Positions 18,623-26,859 of a stretch of DNA of 50,404 nt are shown here, one piece after another. The DNA comes from Pseudomonas alkylphenolica (GTDB taxonomy: Bacteria; Pseudomonadota; Gammaproteobacteria; Pseudomonadales; Pseudomonadaceae), in NCBI RefSeq assembly GCF_016009175.1, contig NZ_JADUCM010000036.1, positions 1-50,404 of the forward strand, given 5' to 3'. Below the pieces are notes generated by a model that searched no databases, was not told the DNA's origin, and saw nothing but the letters and a program-made list of their open reading frames with translations. The number at the start of each line of letters is the position of its first letter. Positions within the stretch are counted from its first letter, which is position 1. The position numbers and the translations under genes are program-made.

Positions 18623-18919
18623 ATGGATGTGAGCAAGACCAAGACCAGCTTTTACCGTCGCCTGTATGTTGCCTGGTTGATCGATAGCCAGACCGCCGCC
18701 AGCGTGCCGGCCCTGATGGAGGCCACCGGCATGCCGCGGCGAACGGCCCAGGACACTATTGCAGCCCTGGCTGACCTGGATATCGTCTGCGAGTTCGAGC
18801 AGCAGGCGGGGGCGCGCAACCATGCCGGGCATTATCGAATCCGCGATTGGGGCGCGATCGACAAGGAGTGGATCATCCAGCATTTGCGCCGTATTCGTGA
18901 AGTGCTGGGCTATCCCTGA
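18623..18919 (+). CDS. Small winged-helix DNA-binding protein
   Basis: A 98-residue protein. Residues ~10-60 form a helix-turn-helix (SVPALMEATGMPRRTAQDTIAAL), followed by a wing (EFEQQAGARNHAGHYRI) and a C-terminal helical tail with IQHLRRIREVLGYP. This resembles MarR/DeoR-like minimal winged helices; target genes are unknown. ATG 18623 has AAGGA upstream; a GTG at 18602 overlapping the previous stop is less likely. It is conserved next to the YgjP gene in pseudomonads as far as I recall, and is convergent with elaA. Confidence 0.7.
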   Translation: MDVSKTKTSFYRRLYVAWLIDSQTAASVPALMEATGMPRRTAQDTIAALADLDIVCEFEQQAGARNHAGHYRIRDWGAIDKEWIIQHLRRIREVLGYP

Positions 18920-18942
18920 GGGCTGCCGGCGATGGACACGCC

Positions 18943-18960
18943 GCCGCGGTCAGCCGCGGC
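18943..18960. terminator. Short GC-rich hairpin between convergent genes
   Basis: GCCGCGG and CCGCGGC pair around a TCAG loop, overlapping the elaA stop codon. There is no T-run. It may help end the two converging transcripts, but this is weakly supported. Confidence 0.35.
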
Positions 18961-19402
18961 GCATGCCAATGTGCGGAATATCGTCCTCGAGGTATTCCTC
19001 GCCGACCACGACAAAGCCGTAGCGCCCGTAGTAGCCCTGCAAGTGGGCCTGTGCCGACAGGTAAACCGGCACGCCTGGCCAGTTTTTCTCGGCTTCTTCA
19101 AGCGCCCTTTCGATCAGTCCGTGACCCAGGCCCTGGCCCCGTGCCGACGGCGCGGTGACCACACGCCCGATGACGACATCGCCGCCCTGTGACTCCGGGT
19201 CAAGCAGGCGCAAATAGGCCTGCAACTGGTCATCCCGCCACGCCATCAGGTGGCAGGTATCGCCGGCCAGGTCCTGGCCATCGACTTCCTGGTAGGCGCA
19301 TTTCTGTTCGACCACGAAGACTTCGGTGCGCAGTTGCAGAATGGCATAGAGTTGTTCTTTGCCAAGGTCGCTGTGATGTTTACAGATCCAGTCGATGGAC
19401 AT
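18950..19402 (-). CDS. elaA: ElaA-type GNAT acetyltransferase
   Basis: A 150-residue GNAT-fold protein predicted to transfer acetyl from acetyl-CoA. The acetyl-CoA loop is VVTAPSARGQGLGHGL (Q/RxxGxG/A type). The family-specific parts are LQLRTEVFVVEQKCAYQEVDGQD near the N-terminus, VYLSAQAHLQGYYGRYGF and the C-terminal DDIPHIGMRR, all matching E. coli ElaA closely. The substrate is not known. It is divergent from the solute-binding protein gene, across a 241-bp spacer carrying palindromes. Confidence 0.88.
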   Translation of the reverse strand: MSIDWICKHHSDLGKEQLYAILQLRTEVFVVEQKCAYQEVDGQDLAGDTCHLMAWRDDQLQAYLRLLDPESQGGDVVIGRVVTAPSARGQGLGHGLIERALEEAEKNWPGVPVYLSAQAHLQGYYGRYGFVVVGEEYLEDDIPHIGMRRG

Positions 19403-19463
19403 AGGGGGCTCTCAGGCAATTGACCCCTCTGATCATGGCAGATGCCAGGGGTGAGGACGAGGG

Positions 19464-19476
19464 TGTAACGGTTACA
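19464..19476. promoter_or_regulatory. Palindrome TGTAACGGTTACA
   Basis: A perfect 6-bp-arm palindrome with a one-base centre, 62 bases upstream of elaA. Its size and form suit a dimeric repressor, but no regulator can be named. Confidence 0.4.
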
Positions 19477-19516
19477 AGTCAACACAGGGTGTGACATCGC
19501 TCAAAATAAAGGCAAA

Positions 19517-19607
19517 TTGATATCATTGAAGCTGCCTTGAGCCTTCATCTTTGTGTAACCTTCGCAAAGGCGCGGATAGCGGAAACTCTCAAGCAGTTGA
19601 TATCAAC
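19517..19607. promoter_or_regulatory. Two TTGATATCA elements upstream of the solute-binding gene
   Basis: TTGATATCA occurs at 19517-19525 and again inside the perfect 12-bp palindrome GTTGATATCAAC at 19596-19607. The two are 80 bases apart, about eight helical turns, a spacing compatible with a looping repressor. Both lie upstream of the start at 19644. Confidence 0.45.
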
Positions 19608-19643
19608 GGCGTGCAAATGGCACGTCTACTGAAGGATTTGAGC

Positions 19644-20381
19644 ATGCTGGCACTGCTTCGAGTCTTGGCTCTGTTTGGATTGATGTTGGTGCTCGGTACC
19701 GCGCAAGCGCAAAAACTGCGCCTGGTGGCTGACAGCTGGCCGCCGTTTACCGACGCGAGCATGCCCGGCGGGGGGCTGGCAACCATGATTGTCACCACCG
19801 CTTTGCACCGCGCCGGTTTCGACAGCGAATTCGAGCAAGTGCCCTGGGCGCGGGCACTGCTGGGGATAGAAGAAGGGCGTTATGACGTCTTGATCAACGC
19901 CTGGCGCAATGAGAGCCGTACCCATATCGGGCAGTTTTCGGCGGGCTATCTGAGCAACCGCATCCGCCTGCTCAAGCGCAAAGGCGATCCGCTGCGGTTC
20001 AAGTCATTGAATGACCTGTATCCCTATCCGGTTGCTGTGGTCCGGGACTACGCCTACTCGCCGGCATTTGATGCCGATGAGCATTTGCAGAAAATCCCGG
20101 TACGCAACTTTTCGGTAGCGGTGCGTATGCTGGCTGCCGGCAGGGTCGGCCTGACGCTGGAAGACGAGTATGTCGCGCGTTACTTCATGCAGCGCGAATC
20201 GCGTTCGGTGCGCGAGGCGGTCGAGTTCGTCGACAAGCCCCTGGGCGAAAACACCCTGCATATACTGGTCAGCCTCAAGAGCCCGCAGCATCAGAAGATC
20301 GTCACTGCCTTCAACCAGGCCATCCTCGAGATGAAAGCCGATGGCACCTATGAGCGTTTGCTCAAGCACCACGGCCTTTGA
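19644..20381 (+). CDS. Orphan periplasmic solute-binding protein (amino-acid ABC type)
   Basis: A 245-residue exported protein with a clear signal peptide ending LGTAQA-QK. The mature part is a type II periplasmic-binding fold beginning KLRLVADSWPPFTD, with RYDVLINAWRNESR, a hinge region and a C-terminal VTAFNQAILEMKADGTYERLLKHHG helix typical of SBP_bac_3. Such proteins bind amino acids or related solutes, but no permease or ATPase gene lies nearby, so it may serve a distant transporter or a sensor. The ATG at 19644 was chosen because AAGGA lies eight bases upstream; earlier in-frame starts lack a ribosome site. Its stop abuts the yccS stop with no gap. Confidence 0.8.
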   Translation: MLALLRVLALFGLMLVLGTAQAQKLRLVADSWPPFTDASMPGGGLATMIVTTALHRAGFDSEFEQVPWARALLGIEEGRYDVLINAWRNESRTHIGQFSAGYLSNRIRLLKRKGDPLRFKSLNDLYPYPVAVVRDYAYSPAFDADEHLQKIPVRNFSVAVRMLAAGRVGLTLEDEYVARYFMQRESRSVREAVEFVDKPLGENTLHILVSLKSPQHQKIVTAFNQAILEMKADGTYERLLKHHGL

Positions 20382-22562
20382 TCAGGCGGGCTCTTCCTTG
20401 ATCAGGTGCGCTGCAAGCGTACGTAGCGGGCCCAACTGACGGCAGATCAGGGCCAGTTGGGTCTGCACCAGCCGCTGGTTCTCTTCAAGTTCTTCCGACA
20501 TCTGCTCAAGCGAATTGGCCAGGGCCTCTTCGGCATCGCTGTGAATGGCCACGGGTGCCTTGCTGGCCAGCCCTTCGGCAATCTCGTCCAGGCTGTTGGC
20601 CAGGCTGGCCCCGGCGCCATCGATCAACTGTTCGTGAACATCGGCAGGCAGGGTCGTTTCACGGTGCGCGCCCAGGCCCGACAGGTAACTGAGCAAGGTG
20701 TGCGAGAGGACCAGGAAGCGAAAGCCGACATCGGCCTCCTTACGAAAGTGCCCGGGCTCCATGAGCATGTTTGCCAGCGTCGTCGACAATGCTGCATCGG
20801 CATTATGGGCATTGCGTCGGGCCAGGCGATAGGCCAGGTCGTCACGTTTGCCCTGGGCGTACTGCTGCATGATCTGGCGCAGGTAATTGCTGTTGCAGGT
20901 GAGGGTGTTGGCCAGCACTTTGTTCAGGCGTCGCCCCTGCCAGTCGGGCAGGAACAGGAACACCGCCAGAATGGCGATCAGGCTACCGACCAGGGTGTCG
21001 AACAGGCGTGGCAGGAACAGGCCGTAGCCGTCGCCGACCTGATTGAAGCAGAACAGCACCATCAGAGTGATTGCGGCAGTAGCCAGGGTGTAGCGGGTGG
21101 TGCGGTTGACGAAGAACACCACCCCGGCCGCCACCGCGAACAGCGACTGGATGATCGGGCTTGGAAACAGGTCGAACAGCGCCCATCCCACGGTCAGGCC
21201 GATGCCGGTACCGATAATCCGCTGCACCAGCTTGCGCCGGGTTGCACCGTAGTTGGGCTGGCACACGAACAAGGTGGTGAGGATGATCCAGTAGCCCTGG
21301 GTCGGGTGGATCAGATGCACCATGCCATAGCCGATTGACAGCGCCAGCGGCAGGCGCAAGGCGTGGCGGAACAGCAGCGAGGTTGGCGTCAATTGCTGGC
21401 GCAAGCGGCTCCAGACATCGGCCAGGCTACGCGGTGAGCGATCGAGCAGGCTGCTGTCGCTGGCGTCGGCCAGGTTGTCGGGGTTACTGGCATCGCTGAG
21501 CAGATGGTCGAGGGTGGCGAGGTTCGCCGCCAGGGCCCGCAGCGACCGCAGCAGCCCGCGCCAGGCCGGATTGCTCTGGATGCGCAGGTGCTCCAGCGAG
21601 GCGTTGAGGTCTTCCAGGGCCTGGGCGAATCCGGTGTCGTAGATGAACGGCTGGCGCAGCTGGATCGACTCTGACAGTTGCTGGCAGGCCACGCCCTGTT
21701 GGCGCAGCAGGCGCTGGCAGCGAAACAGCACGTCGCTGTGGAAGAAGGCTTCGGTCAGGGCGTTGTACGGGTAGTGTGAAGAGCTGGCGCGTTCGTGGAT
21801 GTCCTGGGCGAGGAAGTACAGCTTCAGGTAGCGGCTGACCTTCGAGCCCGGCCGGCCGTTGCCGACCCGGTGCAGAATGATTTCCTTTGCCGCATTGAGC
21901 GCCGCCACCACGCGCCCGTTTTGCTGGGCCAGCTCCAGCCGCCGGGCTTCCACATCCAGCTGGCGGATAGGTTCGAACAAGGTCGCCTTGAGTTTCAGGT
22001 AGCGCCCCAGTTCGCGAAACAGCCGCGCCAGGCTTTGCTGCACCGGCTGATTGGAGAACAGCACCTGCCACAGCACCGAGAGCAGCCCGTACCACGCTGC
22101 ACCTGCCACCAGCAGCAGGGGTTCGTGCCAGAAGTCAGTAACCTCGCCACCGCGCTGGTCCACGCCGATCATGGTGTAGACCGAGAGAATCAGGGTGGCC
22201 GAAGCAATCGCGCCGTAGCGCTCACCCAGGGCGCCGAGCATGGTCAGGGCGAAACTGGCCAGGGCCAGCGCGACAGCAAAAATGATCGGATAGGGGAACA
22301 GCAGTTCCACCGACAGCGCCGCAACGGTAAAGCACACCAGCGTCACCGCCAGGGCGTTCAGGCGGCCTTGCCAGCTGTCATCGGTTTCCGCCAGAGCGCT
22401 TGCAATAATGCCGAGGAACAAGGGAATCAGCAGGCTCATCTCGTCCTTGTACCAGCACAGCAGCATGCTGCCGGTCAGGGCGATGAGTACGCGGATGGCA
22501 TAGCTGAATTTGTCCAGGGCCCAGAGACGGCGTAGCGATTGGCTGAACGAGGAGGAAGACAT
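20382..22562 (-). CDS. yccS: YccS/YhfK-type inner-membrane protein (FUSC family)
   Basis: A 726-residue protein with two hydrophobic blocks (about residues 20-165 and 395-530), each followed by a long soluble helical region, as in the YccS/FUSC family related to aromatic-acid efflux and fusaric-acid resistance proteins. The second block begins near RHALRLPLALSIGYGMVHL and contains GYWIILTTLFVCQPNYGATRRKL, a family hallmark. The transported compound is unknown. It is transcribed towards the solute-binding gene; the two stop codons touch as TGA-TCA. Confidence 0.85.
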   Translation of the reverse strand: MSSSSFSQSLRRLWALDKFSYAIRVLIALTGSMLLCWYKDEMSLLIPLFLGIIASALAETDDSWQGRLNALAVTLVCFTVAALSVELLFPYPIIFAVALALASFALTMLGALGERYGAIASATLILSVYTMIGVDQRGGEVTDFWHEPLLLVAGAAWYGLLSVLWQVLFSNQPVQQSLARLFRELGRYLKLKATLFEPIRQLDVEARRLELAQQNGRVVAALNAAKEIILHRVGNGRPGSKVSRYLKLYFLAQDIHERASSSHYPYNALTEAFFHSDVLFRCQRLLRQQGVACQQLSESIQLRQPFIYDTGFAQALEDLNASLEHLRIQSNPAWRGLLRSLRALAANLATLDHLLSDASNPDNLADASDSSLLDRSPRSLADVWSRLRQQLTPTSLLFRHALRLPLALSIGYGMVHLIHPTQGYWIILTTLFVCQPNYGATRRKLVQRIIGTGIGLTVGWALFDLFPSPIIQSLFAVAAGVVFFVNRTTRYTLATAAITLMVLFCFNQVGDGYGLFLPRLFDTLVGSLIAILAVFLFLPDWQGRRLNKVLANTLTCNSNYLRQIMQQYAQGKRDDLAYRLARRNAHNADAALSTTLANMLMEPGHFRKEADVGFRFLVLSHTLLSYLSGLGAHRETTLPADVHEQLIDGAGASLANSLDEIAEGLASKAPVAIHSDAEEALANSLEQMSEELEENQRLVQTQLALICRQLGPLRTLAAHLIKEEPA

Positions 22563-22679
22563 GAGGGTTCGGCAGACCTTGGGCGATGATCGAAATTGAG
22601 CCAGTCAGGTGACAGCAGTGTTAATGCCGCCTCTGACCAGCAAAATTTGTTCCTTGATACGCTGATTCTACCGCGAAGG

Positions 22680-23861
22680 TTAGACGAACTGCGCGGCCGC
22701 GTACGCCGAAGCCCAGGCCCACTGGAAGTTGAAGCCGCCGAGGTGGCCGCTGACGTCGAGCACTTCACCGATAAAGTACAGCCCCGGGCTTTTCAGCGAC
22801 TCCATGGTCTTGGACGACACTTCGCGGGTGTCGACCCCGCCCAGGGTCACCTCGGCCGTGCGGTAGCCCTCGGTGCCCGCAGGTACCACCTGCCAGGCCG
22901 CCAGTTTGTCGCTGACCTGGGCCAGCTCCGCCGGGGTGTACTGCTTCATCGGCTTGGAGACGAACCAGTGTTCGGCCAGCAGGTTGGCCATCTTCTTGGT
23001 GAAGACCTCGGCCAGCAGGGTTTTCAGTTCGCTGTTGGGGCGCTCGGTCTGCTGCTGTTGCAGCCAGCCCAGGGCGTCGTGGTCGGGCAGCAGGTTGATT
23101 TCGACGGTGTCGCCCGGCTCCCAGAACGACGAGATCTGCAGGATCGCCGGCCCGCTCAGGCCGCGATGGGTAAACAGCAAGTTCTCGCGAAAATTGGTGC
23201 CGTTGCAACTGGCGATGCAATCCACAGAGCTGCCGGAAAGCTCGGTGCAGATACCTTTGAGCACCGGTTCGGTGATCGTGAACGGAACCAGGGCGGCGCG
23301 GGTGGGCAGCAGGTTGTGGCCAAACTGGCGGGCAACCTGATAGCCGAAGCCTGTGGCACCCAGGGTCGGAATCGACAGGCCGCCGGTGGCAATCACCAGC
23401 GACTGGCACTGGAACTGGCCGGCGCTGGTTTCCAGCAGGTAACCGCCTTCGACTTTTTCGATCTGCTCGATACGGGTGTCCATGCGCAGCTCGACGCTGA
23501 CGTTGGCGCACTCGGTGAGGAGCATGTCGAGGATGTCGCTGGATTTGTTATCGCAGAACAGCTGGCCCAGCTTCTTCTCGTGATAGGGCACGGCGTGTTT
23601 GCCGACCATCTCGATGAAGTCCCATTGGGTGTAGCGGGCCAGGGCCGACTTGCAGAAGTGCGGGTTCTGCGAGAGAAAATTGGCAGGCTCGGTGTACATG
23701 TTGGTGAAGTTACAGCGGCCGCCGCCCGACATCAGGATCTTTTTGCCCGGCTTGTTGGCGTGGTCAAGCAGCAGTACCTGGCGGCCACGGCCGGCGGCAG
23801 TCAGGGCACACATCAGGCCGGCGGCGCCTGCGCCAATGATGATCACTTCGGTGGAACGCAC
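22680..23861 (-). CDS. NAD(P)/FAD-dependent oxidoreductase, HI0933/YhiN (BaiN/RdsA) family
   Basis: A 393-residue flavoprotein. The FAD dinucleotide fold is at the N-terminus (VIIIGAGAAGLMCA), followed by the family-specific GKKILMSGGGRCNFTN and, at the end, GLYFIGEVLDVSGHLGGFNFQWAWAS, the hallmark of HI0933-like proteins. Relatives have been tied to bile-acid or fatty-acid related reductions, but the reaction here is not known. The start was taken as the GTG ending at 23861, with GAGGA seven bases upstream and MRSTEVIIIG as expected for relatives; the frame stays open seven codons further to a second GTG. It follows dbpA in the same direction. Confidence 0.85.
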   Translation of the reverse strand: MRSTEVIIIGAGAAGLMCALTAAGRGRQVLLLDHANKPGKKILMSGGGRCNFTNMYTEPANFLSQNPHFCKSALARYTQWDFIEMVGKHAVPYHEKKLGQLFCDNKSSDILDMLLTECANVSVELRMDTRIEQIEKVEGGYLLETSAGQFQCQSLVIATGGLSIPTLGATGFGYQVARQFGHNLLPTRAALVPFTITEPVLKGICTELSGSSVDCIASCNGTNFRENLLFTHRGLSGPAILQISSFWEPGDTVEINLLPDHDALGWLQQQQTERPNSELKTLLAEVFTKKMANLLAEHWFVSKPMKQYTPAELAQVSDKLAAWQVVPAGTEGYRTAEVTLGGVDTREVSSKTMESLKSPGLYFIGEVLDVSGHLGGFNFQWAWASAYAAAQFV

Positions 23862-23889
23862 TGCAAAATCCTCAAACAACACTGGTAAG

Positions 23890-23905
23890 CGCCGGCTTGC
23901 CGGCG
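23890..23905. repeat. Short palindrome in the dbpA-yhiN-like spacer
   Basis: CGCCGGC and GCCGGCG pair around TT, resembling half of a REP element. It may be a weak terminator or stabiliser of the dbpA transcript. Confidence 0.45.
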
Positions 23906-23933
23906 ATGAGCCCCCGCACGATCAACAGCGCAC

Positions 23934-25319
23934 TCAGACGATGCGTACCCGCAACGAGCGGCCCTTGATCTTGCCGCTGTTGAGGCGCTGCAGTGCCTGC
24001 TTGGCGACCGCGCGTTCCACGGCGACGAATGCCTGGAAGTCGAAAATGGCGATCTTGCCGACCTGGGTGCCCGGCAACCCGGCATCACCGGTCAGGGCGC
24101 CGAGGATATCGCCAGGGCGCAGCTTGTCCTTGCGGCCTGCGGCGATGCACAAGGTGCTCATGGTCGGCAGCAGCGGCGCACCATTCTGGGCCTTGAGGCT
24201 GTCCAGCTGTTCCCAGCGCAGGTCAGCCTTCTGCATCTCTTCGATGGCTTTGGCGCGATGGCCTTCGGCCGGTGCGACCAGGCTGACCGCCAGGCCTTTC
24301 TCGCCGGCGCGGCCAGTACGGCCGACGCGGTGCACGTGGATCTCGGCATCACGGGCAAGCTCGACGTTGATGACCATGTCCAGGGCATCGATGTCCAGGC
24401 CGCGTGCGGCAACGTCAGTGGCCACCAGCACCGAGAGGCTGCGGTTGGCGAACAGGGTCAGGACCTGATCGCGGTCGCGCTGTTCCAGGTCGCCATGCAG
24501 GGCCTGGGCGGAAATGCCCTTGGCCTGCAGGTGTTCGACCAGTTCCTGGCATTGCTGCTTGGTGAAGCAGAAGGCCACGCAGGACTGTGGACGGAAGTGC
24601 CCGAGCAGCTTGCTCACCGCGTCCATGCGCTGATCTGGCGAGATTTCATAGAAGCGTTGTTCGATCTGGCTGTCGGCGTGCAGCGCTTCGACCTTCACGG
24701 TTTGCGGGTCGCGCATGAACGCGGCAGCCAGCTGCTTGATGCCGGCCGGGTAGGTGGCCGAGAACAGCAGGGTCTGACGGCGCTTCGGGGTTTGCCCGAT
24801 GATGTCGGCGATGGCGTCGTAGAAGCCCATGTCGAGCATGCGGTCGGCTTCATCGAGAATCAGTGTGTTCAACCCGTCGAGCACCAGCGTGCCCTTGCTC
24901 AGGTGCTGCTGCACACGGCCAGGGGTGCCGACGATGATGTGCGCACCATGCTCCAGCGAGGCGATCTGTGGGCCGAGGGAGACGCCGCCACACAGGGTCA
25001 GGATCTTGATGTTGTCTTCGGCGCGGGCCAGGCGGCGCAGTTCTTTGGCCACCTGGTCAGCCAGTTCGCGCGTCGGGCACAGCACCAGGGCCTGGCAGCC
25101 GAAGTAACGCGGGTTGATCGGGTTGAGCAGGCCGATACCAAAGGCGGCGGTCTTGCCGCTACCGGTCTTGGCCTGGGCGATCAGGTCCATGCCCTTGAGG
25201 ATTACCGGCAGGCTCTGGGCCTGGATCGGGGTCATCTGGGCGTAGCCGAGGGCGTCCAGGTTGGCCAGCATGGCGGCGGACAGCGGCAAGGTGGCAAAGG
25301 CGGTGGCAATGGTGGTCAC
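23934..25319 (-). CDS. dbpA: ATP-dependent RNA helicase DbpA
   Basis: A 461-residue DEAD-box helicase for late assembly of the 50S ribosomal subunit. Helicase motifs are AQAKTGSGKT (Walker A), PTRELADQV, DEAD in LILDEADRML, SATYP, DVAARGLDID and HRVGRTGRAG. The C-terminal ~75 residues (from TLCIAAGRKDKLRPGDILGAL) form the DbpA-type RNA-binding domain that recognises hairpin 92 of 23S rRNA, which separates DbpA from other DEAD-box proteins. The start is the GTG ending at 25319; a TTG five codons upstream is possible. The 5' spacer to mdtD is only 57 bases. Confidence 0.95.
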   Translation of the reverse strand: MTTIATAFATLPLSAAMLANLDALGYAQMTPIQAQSLPVILKGMDLIAQAKTGSGKTAAFGIGLLNPINPRYFGCQALVLCPTRELADQVAKELRRLARAEDNIKILTLCGGVSLGPQIASLEHGAHIIVGTPGRVQQHLSKGTLVLDGLNTLILDEADRMLDMGFYDAIADIIGQTPKRRQTLLFSATYPAGIKQLAAAFMRDPQTVKVEALHADSQIEQRFYEISPDQRMDAVSKLLGHFRPQSCVAFCFTKQQCQELVEHLQAKGISAQALHGDLEQRDRDQVLTLFANRSLSVLVATDVAARGLDIDALDMVINVELARDAEIHVHRVGRTGRAGEKGLAVSLVAPAEGHRAKAIEEMQKADLRWEQLDSLKAQNGAPLLPTMSTLCIAAGRKDKLRPGDILGALTGDAGLPGTQVGKIAIFDFQAFVAVERAVAKQALQRLNSGKIKGRSLRVRIV

Positions 25320-25376
25320 GAGACTGGCCTGCAAAACAAAATGTCGCGCAGTGTACCAGCCTCGTGGCCTTTAGCC

Positions 25377-26804
25377 CTAAGGCTCGATCTCCGGTTCCAG
25401 ACGAGGGGCGCGCCTTCCGTCCGTCTTGGACAGCTGGACGAAGATCGCCGCCGCCAACATGGCCATCAGGCCGATGGTCAGGAAGGTCAGCTGGAAGGCA
25501 CCCAGTGTACTCTCGACGCCTTCGGCACTGCCGGCGGCGCTGAAGCCCCCGAGCAGGGCGCCGGCGCAGGCCACGCCGAGGCTCAGCGACAGCTGCGCGA
25601 CCACCGACAGCAGGCTGTTGCCGCTGCTGGCGCTGGCATCGTCGAGGTCGATCAGGGTGACGGTGTTCATCGCCGTGAACTGCATGGAGTTGACCGCGCC
25701 GAGCAGGCCCAGCTGGAACAGCAGCAAGGCGTAGGGCGTGTGTTCGTCGACCAGCCCCAGGTTGGCCAGCAGTGCACCGAGCAGCAGGGTGTTACCGGTG
25801 AGGATCGTACGGTAGCCGAAGCGTTCGATCAGCGGCCGTGCGATGGATTTTGCCACCATGGCCGCCGCCGCCAGGGGAATCATGCTCATGCCCGCCTGCG
25901 AAGGCGAGTAGCCGAGGGCGACCTGCAGCAACAGCGGCACCAGAAACGGCAGCGCGCCGCTGCCCAGGCGCGCGAACAGGTTGCCGAGGATGCCGACCGA
26001 GAACGTCCGGGTGCGAAACAGCCTGGGCGAAAACAGCGGGTTGTCGACACTGCCGGCGCGCAACCAGTAGGCGGCCAGGCAGGCCATGCCGGCAAACAGC
26101 AGCAACATCACCCGCAGATGCGGCAGGTGCAGTTCGCCCAATCCCTCCATGGCGATGGTGATCAGCACCATCGCCGCGCCGAACAGCACGAAACCAATGC
26201 CGTCGAAGCGCGTGCGCTCGCTACCGCGCAGGTCGGGGATAAAGCGCCACACCGCGTAGCAGCCGAGCACGCCGACCGGCAGGTTGAGCAGGAAGATCCA
26301 GTGCCAGCTGAAAATTTCCACCAGCCAGCCGCCCATCGTCGGGCCCAGCAGTGGGCCAAGCAGGCCGGGGATGGTGATGAAGCTCATGATCCGCACCAGC
26401 TCCGAGCGCGGGTAGGCGCGCAGTACTACCAGGCGCCCCACGGGCAGCATCAGCGCACCGCCCAGGCCCTGGATGACCCGCGCGCCGACCAGCATGCCGA
26501 GGCTGTTGGCCAGGGCGCAAAGCAGCGAGCCGAGGCTGAACAGCAAAATGGCGCCGAAAAAAATCCGCTTGGTACCGAAGCGGTCAGCGATCCAGCCGGA
26601 GGCCGGGATCAACAACGCCACAGTCAGCATGTAGGCAATGATCACCGACTGCATGCGCAGCGGGTCTTCGGCCAGGTCTTTGGCCATTGCCGGCAGGGCG
26701 GTGTTGAGAATCGTGCCGTCGAGTGACTGCATGAAGAAAGCGATGGCCACCACCCAGGGGATCCAGCGGGCGGTGACAGGGTCCAGCGGGGCGTGGGTGG
26801 GCAT
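25377..26804 (-). CDS. mdtD: MFS drug efflux transporter, DHA2 family (MdtD-like)
   Basis: A 475-residue inner-membrane protein with about fourteen membrane segments. The DHA2 signature near the first helix is LDGTILNTALPAMAKDL; the inter-helix motif A is GWIADRFGTKRIF, and motif C is in GLLGPLLGPTMGGWL. Closest in character to MdtD, a proton-driven multidrug or metabolite exporter (E. coli MdtD has been linked to citrate-iron export). No membrane-fusion partner lies nearby, so it probably works alone. It may be transcribed with dbpA. Confidence 0.85.
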   Translation of the reverse strand: MPTHAPLDPVTARWIPWVVAIAFFMQSLDGTILNTALPAMAKDLAEDPLRMQSVIIAYMLTVALLIPASGWIADRFGTKRIFFGAILLFSLGSLLCALANSLGMLVGARVIQGLGGALMLPVGRLVVLRAYPRSELVRIMSFITIPGLLGPLLGPTMGGWLVEIFSWHWIFLLNLPVGVLGCYAVWRFIPDLRGSERTRFDGIGFVLFGAAMVLITIAMEGLGELHLPHLRVMLLLFAGMACLAAYWLRAGSVDNPLFSPRLFRTRTFSVGILGNLFARLGSGALPFLVPLLLQVALGYSPSQAGMSMIPLAAAAMVAKSIARPLIERFGYRTILTGNTLLLGALLANLGLVDEHTPYALLLFQLGLLGAVNSMQFTAMNTVTLIDLDDASASSGNSLLSVVAQLSLSLGVACAGALLGGFSAAGSAEGVESTLGAFQLTFLTIGLMAMLAAAIFVQLSKTDGRRAPRLEPEIEP

Positions 26805-26828
26805 GGTGTATTCGAAAGTCCTTTTGGG

Positions 26829-26855
26829 CCCTTCGCCGGCTATGCCGGCGAAGGG
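26829..26855. terminator. Hairpin between the pmbA-like gene and mdtD
   Basis: CCCTTCGCCGGC and GCCGGCGAAGGG form a perfect 12-bp stem with a TAT loop. It sits just past the end of the TldD/PmbA operon and may terminate it. There is only a weak AAAA-rich stretch on the exit side of the minus strand. Confidence 0.55.
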
Positions 26856-26859
26856 GACA

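Noticed and set aside
24258..26726. An 822-codon plus-strand frame opposite dbpA and mdtD
   Set aside because: Spans two unrelated certain genes and their spacer, with His/Gln/Arg-rich repeats produced by reverse-reading GC-rich codons.
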